16,551 nt of DNA, from NCBI GenBank assembly GCA_046484125.1, contig JAWOBX010000008.1:1-16551 (forward strand), read 5' to 3'. This document shows positions 14,566 to 16,551 of the stretch, in pieces. The notes under the pieces are model-generated. The model had not been told where the DNA came from, made no database searches, and was given only the letters and a program-made list of their open reading frames with translations. The position numbers and the translations under genes were made by a program. This DNA is from JBGLNL01 sp046484125. GTDB taxonomy: Bacteria; Chloroflexota; Dehalococcoidia; SZUA-161; SpSt-899. Each line of letters opens with the position of its first letter. Positions within the stretch are counted from its first letter, which is position 1.

Positions 14566-16002
14566 TTATTTCTTCGGTTCCCTGGGAGGCCTGGCCTTCC
14601 AGTAGTAATGAATGATGTCTTTCTCTTCATGGAACCTTCTGAATGTCATCTCTACCGGCATGCCTATTTCAAGTTCGTTCGGGTCTCTATCAGCCATGAT
14701 ACACTGGATTCTTCCCCCGCCCTTGAAGTCCACCTGGATCATGCTGTTTGGTGGATCGGATGTGGCTGTGGCGTAATCCAGATTGTATGTGTACAGTTGT
14801 GCCGGTGTCTCGGCCAGGCTTACTTCATCATAATCGTCCTTGGCCAGGCATTTGGGGCATACCCTTTCTACAGGGAACTGCACCTCACCGCATTGCCGGC
14901 ATTTGCTCCCGTGGAGGGAAATGATGCTGGTGCGCTCGCGCCACTCCCTGGGCAACGAGGCATATGGCACCGGGCCCGGGGCCTCGTACTCCCTTGAAAC
15001 CAGCCCTCGGAAAAGCAGATATCGCCCGTAATTGGCCAGCTCATTCGTGGTTGCCAGGTGCTTCTTCATTCCGCGCCTGTTCTTCTTGATCTTCTCGATA
15101 TGTTCGGTTACCCGGAGGTTGAAAACGTCCCCACCATCTGAGTAGCTAACCAGGAGGATCCTGTCACCGGGCTGAGCTTCTTCCAGTGCGGCAACCAGCA
15201 TTTGCAGAGGGAATGCACATCCGGTATTGCCATTTACATCGAACATCGGATCCTGGACCTGGGCCGTGGTGAATCCACAGCTCTTAACCATCTGGCAGCG
15301 GTTGTGTGAGACCTGAGCGTGAGCCGGAAATACCAGTTTGCTTACATCCCCCGCTTTCAGTTTAAAAGCCTTTAAGGCGTTACTCACAGTCTCAGTGAGC
15401 AGACGGTTATAGCCCTGTGTATTAACGAAGCGCTCTTCCCAGGACTTGACGAATTCGTCACCGGCTCTTCTCCAGCGATCGGTAAATTCCTCGGTGTACG
15501 AATAAACACCGTCGACTTCGACAGCCACGTTTCTGGTGCCAAACATGAACGCAGCGGCGCCATCACCGAAATCGCCCTCAGCCCCCGAATTTGGAGGCGC
15601 CAGACGACAGTCGGCGGCAGCGACTACCACGTTCTTCTGGGTTCCCGCGTTGACTGCATCTAAAGCCAGCTTCATAGCGGAAGTTCCCGCCCGGAGGCTG
15701 GCCCCACAGTCGATGGTGAAAAGATCTTGCTTTAAGTCGGTCGCCGCGGCAATCAAGGCGGACCCGGATTTTTCCCAGAATGGATGGGACGTGGTGGCGA
15801 AAATCAGCCCGTCAACAGTATTTCGCCTGAAGCCTCTGAGACTGTCGATAACCGCCTCAACGGCCATTGTGATGGTGTCTTCATCCCAGTTTGCTACTGA
15901 CCGATAACCGTCTCCGGGATAGCCATCCCATGCTCTGGCTATCTCTTTGCGGCTGAGTCGATAGTAAGGAACATAGGCACCGTATGAGGTAATTCCTGCC
16001 AC
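14566..16002 (-). CDS. HMG-CoA-synthase-like protein fused to a DUF35 domain, second copy
   Basis: A 478-residue paralogue of the protein at 4919-6370, with the same domain order: HMGS/KAS III-like part at 1-305 (GITSYGAYVPYYRLSRKEI, DEDTITMAV, AAADCR at 128-133, GDGAAAFMFG) and DUF35 at about 350-478, with zinc ribbon Cys368, Cys371, Cys382 and Cys385 followed by the OB-fold. At the canonical nucleophile position Leu103 is found (SLRAGTSAM), with Cys99 four residues earlier; Glu77 is kept. The start codon is GTG (complement of 16000-16002), supported by AAGGAGG 6 bases upstream and by agreement of the N-terminus with the paralogue. It heads the minus-strand operon, with a strong promoter about 75 bases upstream. 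It probably pairs with the adjacent thiolase through DUF35. Confidence 0.82.
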   Translation of the reverse strand: MAGITSYGAYVPYYRLSRKEIARAWDGYPGDGYRSVANWDEDTITMAVEAVIDSLRGFRRNTVDGLIFATTSHPFWEKSGSALIAAATDLKQDLFTIDCGASLRAGTSAMKLALDAVNAGTQKNVVVAAADCRLAPPNSGAEGDFGDGAAAFMFGTRNVAVEVDGVYSYTEEFTDRWRRAGDEFVKSWEERFVNTQGYNRLLTETVSNALKAFKLKAGDVSKLVFPAHAQVSHNRCQMVKSCGFTTAQVQDPMFDVNGNTGCAFPLQMLVAALEEAQPGDRILLVSYSDGGDVFNLRVTEHIEKIKKNRRGMKKHLATTNELANYGRYLLFRGLVSREYEAPGPVPYASLPREWRERTSIISLHGSKCRQCGEVQFPVERVCPKCLAKDDYDEVSLAETPAQLYTYNLDYATATSDPPNSMIQVDFKGGGRIQCIMADRDPNELEIGMPVEMTFRRFHEEKDIIHYYWKARPPREPKK

Positions 16003-16081
16003 TTTTTCCTCCTTAAGACAGTTGTTTTATATTTCCATCAATCGCTTGATTTGAGGGCAAACAAAATAGGCAGCCGGTGTA

Positions 16082-16111
16082 AATATATCAAATCACTTCA
16101 CCGACTGTCAA
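16082..16111 (-). promoter_or_regulatory. Strong promoter of the second HMGS/thiolase operon
   Basis: On the minus strand a perfect TTGACA (16111-16106) is followed after 18 bases by TATATT (16087-16082, 5 of 6). Transcription would begin near 16075, giving a leader of about 72 bases. CGGTG (16075-16079) and CACCG (16099-16103) flank the -10 region as an inverted repeat and could be an operator; this part is speculative. Confidence 0.68.
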
Positions 16112-16130
16112 TTTCTCGAATTAAATCATT

Positions 16131-16224
16131 TAAGGAGCCTCTGAACAAGTGGTGACTTCGCGGGTCTTGGGGTGCCCCAGATTCAAATTACCCCAAGTTT
16201 GGGGAATTAAAAGAGGCTGAGCAG
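16131..16224 (+). repeat. Structured interspersed repeat, copy 2
   Basis: A 94-base unit matching 8573-8669 along its whole length. The outer stem is AGCCTCT (16136-16142) with AGAGGCT (16212-16218), perfectly paired, enclosing GGGG-TG-CCCC and CCCCAA-GT-TTGGGG hairpins. Compared with copy 1, one A-T pair has become G-C and two G-T pairs have become A-T, so pairing is kept despite base changes. It sits between two divergent promoters and contains no gene. Confidence 0.75.
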
Positions 16225-16319
16225 GGTTACCGTAATCAGTATAACCAAGTTCAGTGTCAGGCAAGTCAAGCGCAAAACCACTGCTTTAAGTGTTCGGGCC
16301 ATCGCCGGCTTCAGGAAAG

Positions 16320-16348
16320 TCGACATCCGGATTATCGAGTTATATAAT
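16320..16348 (+). promoter_or_regulatory. Promoter giving a leaderless hydrolase mRNA
   Basis: TCGACA (16320-16325, 5 of 6 to TTGACA), 17 bases, then a perfect TATAAT (16343-16348). A start site 7-8 bases downstream falls at 16355-16356, exactly on the ATG at 16356, so the transcript would have no 5' leader. No normal ribosome-binding site is present upstream of that ATG, which agrees. Confidence 0.6.
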
Positions 16349-16355
16349 GGGGAAC

Positions 16356-16551
16356 ATGGAAAGTGATTTGAGCCGGAGATTCAGTGTATTGGTAGATGGC
16401 CTCAATATTATCGGAGAGGTTTACTACCCCGGCACAACGGCCGGGTTAAATCCGGCTCTTTGTATCTGTCACGGCATACCGGCATCTGCCCCCGATCCCA
16501 GTGACAGTGGTTATCCGTTGCTGGCTGACTGGTTTGCCCGAAAAGGCGGGT
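16356..16551 (+). CDS. Alpha/beta hydrolase, N-terminal fragment (3' end outside window)
   Basis: The frame runs open to the window end, giving about 65 residues. After a short beta-rich start (FSVLVDGLNIIGEVYYPG) comes LCICHGIPASAPDPSDSGYPLLADWFARKG. The CHGIP segment is the HGxP oxyanion-hole turn after strand beta-3 of alpha/beta hydrolases, and the placing of the following helix fits the fold. The nucleophile elbow is not in the window, so activity cannot be judged. The ATG at 16356 is preferred since the promoter predicts transcription to begin there; an in-frame ATG at 16347 overlaps the -10 box and is less likely. It is divergent from the second HMGS/thiolase operon and may act on esters or thioesters of the same pathway, which is inference. 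Confidence 0.75.
   Translation, partial: MESDLSRRFSVLVDGLNIIGEVYYPGTTAGLNPALCICHGIPASAPDPSDSGYPLLADWFARKGG

Noticed and set aside
14548..14997. A 149-codon plus-strand frame opposite the second HMGS-like gene
   Set aside because: It lies wholly antisense to the DUF35-coding end and mirrors its codons; Cys/Leu-rich without membrane or domain structure.
8573..16224. CRISPR array
   Set aside because: The repeats are about 90 bases, only two or three in number, imperfect and far apart; no regular spacers or cas genes.

Overview
The window looks like part of a genome of moderate GC content from an anaerobic, probably heterotrophic bacterium. The gene families (acetone-carboxylase-type enzyme, HMG-CoA-synthase-like proteins fused to a DUF35 domain, SCP2-type thiolases, many SDRs, a Thr/Pro-rich lipoprotein) would suit Dehalococcoidia-like Chloroflexota or a Desulfobacterota member. 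This is a guess from gene content; there is no rRNA or other phylogenetic marker here.

Layout: (1) 1-2988, plus strand: end of an operon for an ATP-dependent acetone/ketone carboxylase, in the order alpha (C-terminus only), gamma, beta. (2) 3016-4472: a separately promoted secreted lipoprotein of unknown function, a hairpin terminator, and a small convergent membrane protein. (3) 4473-4918: a non-coding region with a good promoter and a leader containing an attenuator-like hairpin. (4) 4919-13160, plus strand: a long cluster with an HMG-CoA-synthase-like/DUF35 fusion, a thiolase, four different SDRs and two patatin-like proteins in tandem, the second of which has lost both catalytic residues. 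It ends at a very strong bidirectional terminator (13272-13313). (5) 16002-13331, minus strand: a second, diverged copy of the HMGS-DUF35/thiolase pair in the same gene order, with its own strong promoter. (6) 16356-end, plus strand: start of an alpha/beta hydrolase, apparently on a leaderless transcript.

Possible joint function (inference): the carboxylase would turn a ketone such as acetone into a 3-oxoacid. The SDRs would interconvert 3-hydroxy- and 3-oxoacyl-CoA or alcohols and ketones. The two HMGS-like/thiolase pairs would make or break C-C bonds of CoA thioesters, with DUF35 domains bridging the two enzymes. Patatin and alpha/beta hydrolase would release acyl chains from lipid or ester substrates. 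No acyl-CoA ligase, acyl-CoA dehydrogenase or enoyl-CoA hydratase is visible, so the pathway is incomplete here.

Non-coding highlights are a family of about 90-bp structured repeats (8573-8669, 16131-16224 and a degenerate copy at 8478-8565) whose outer stem shows compensatory changes, a hairpin that buries the ribosome-binding site of the third SDR, and several recognisable sigma-70-like promoters.
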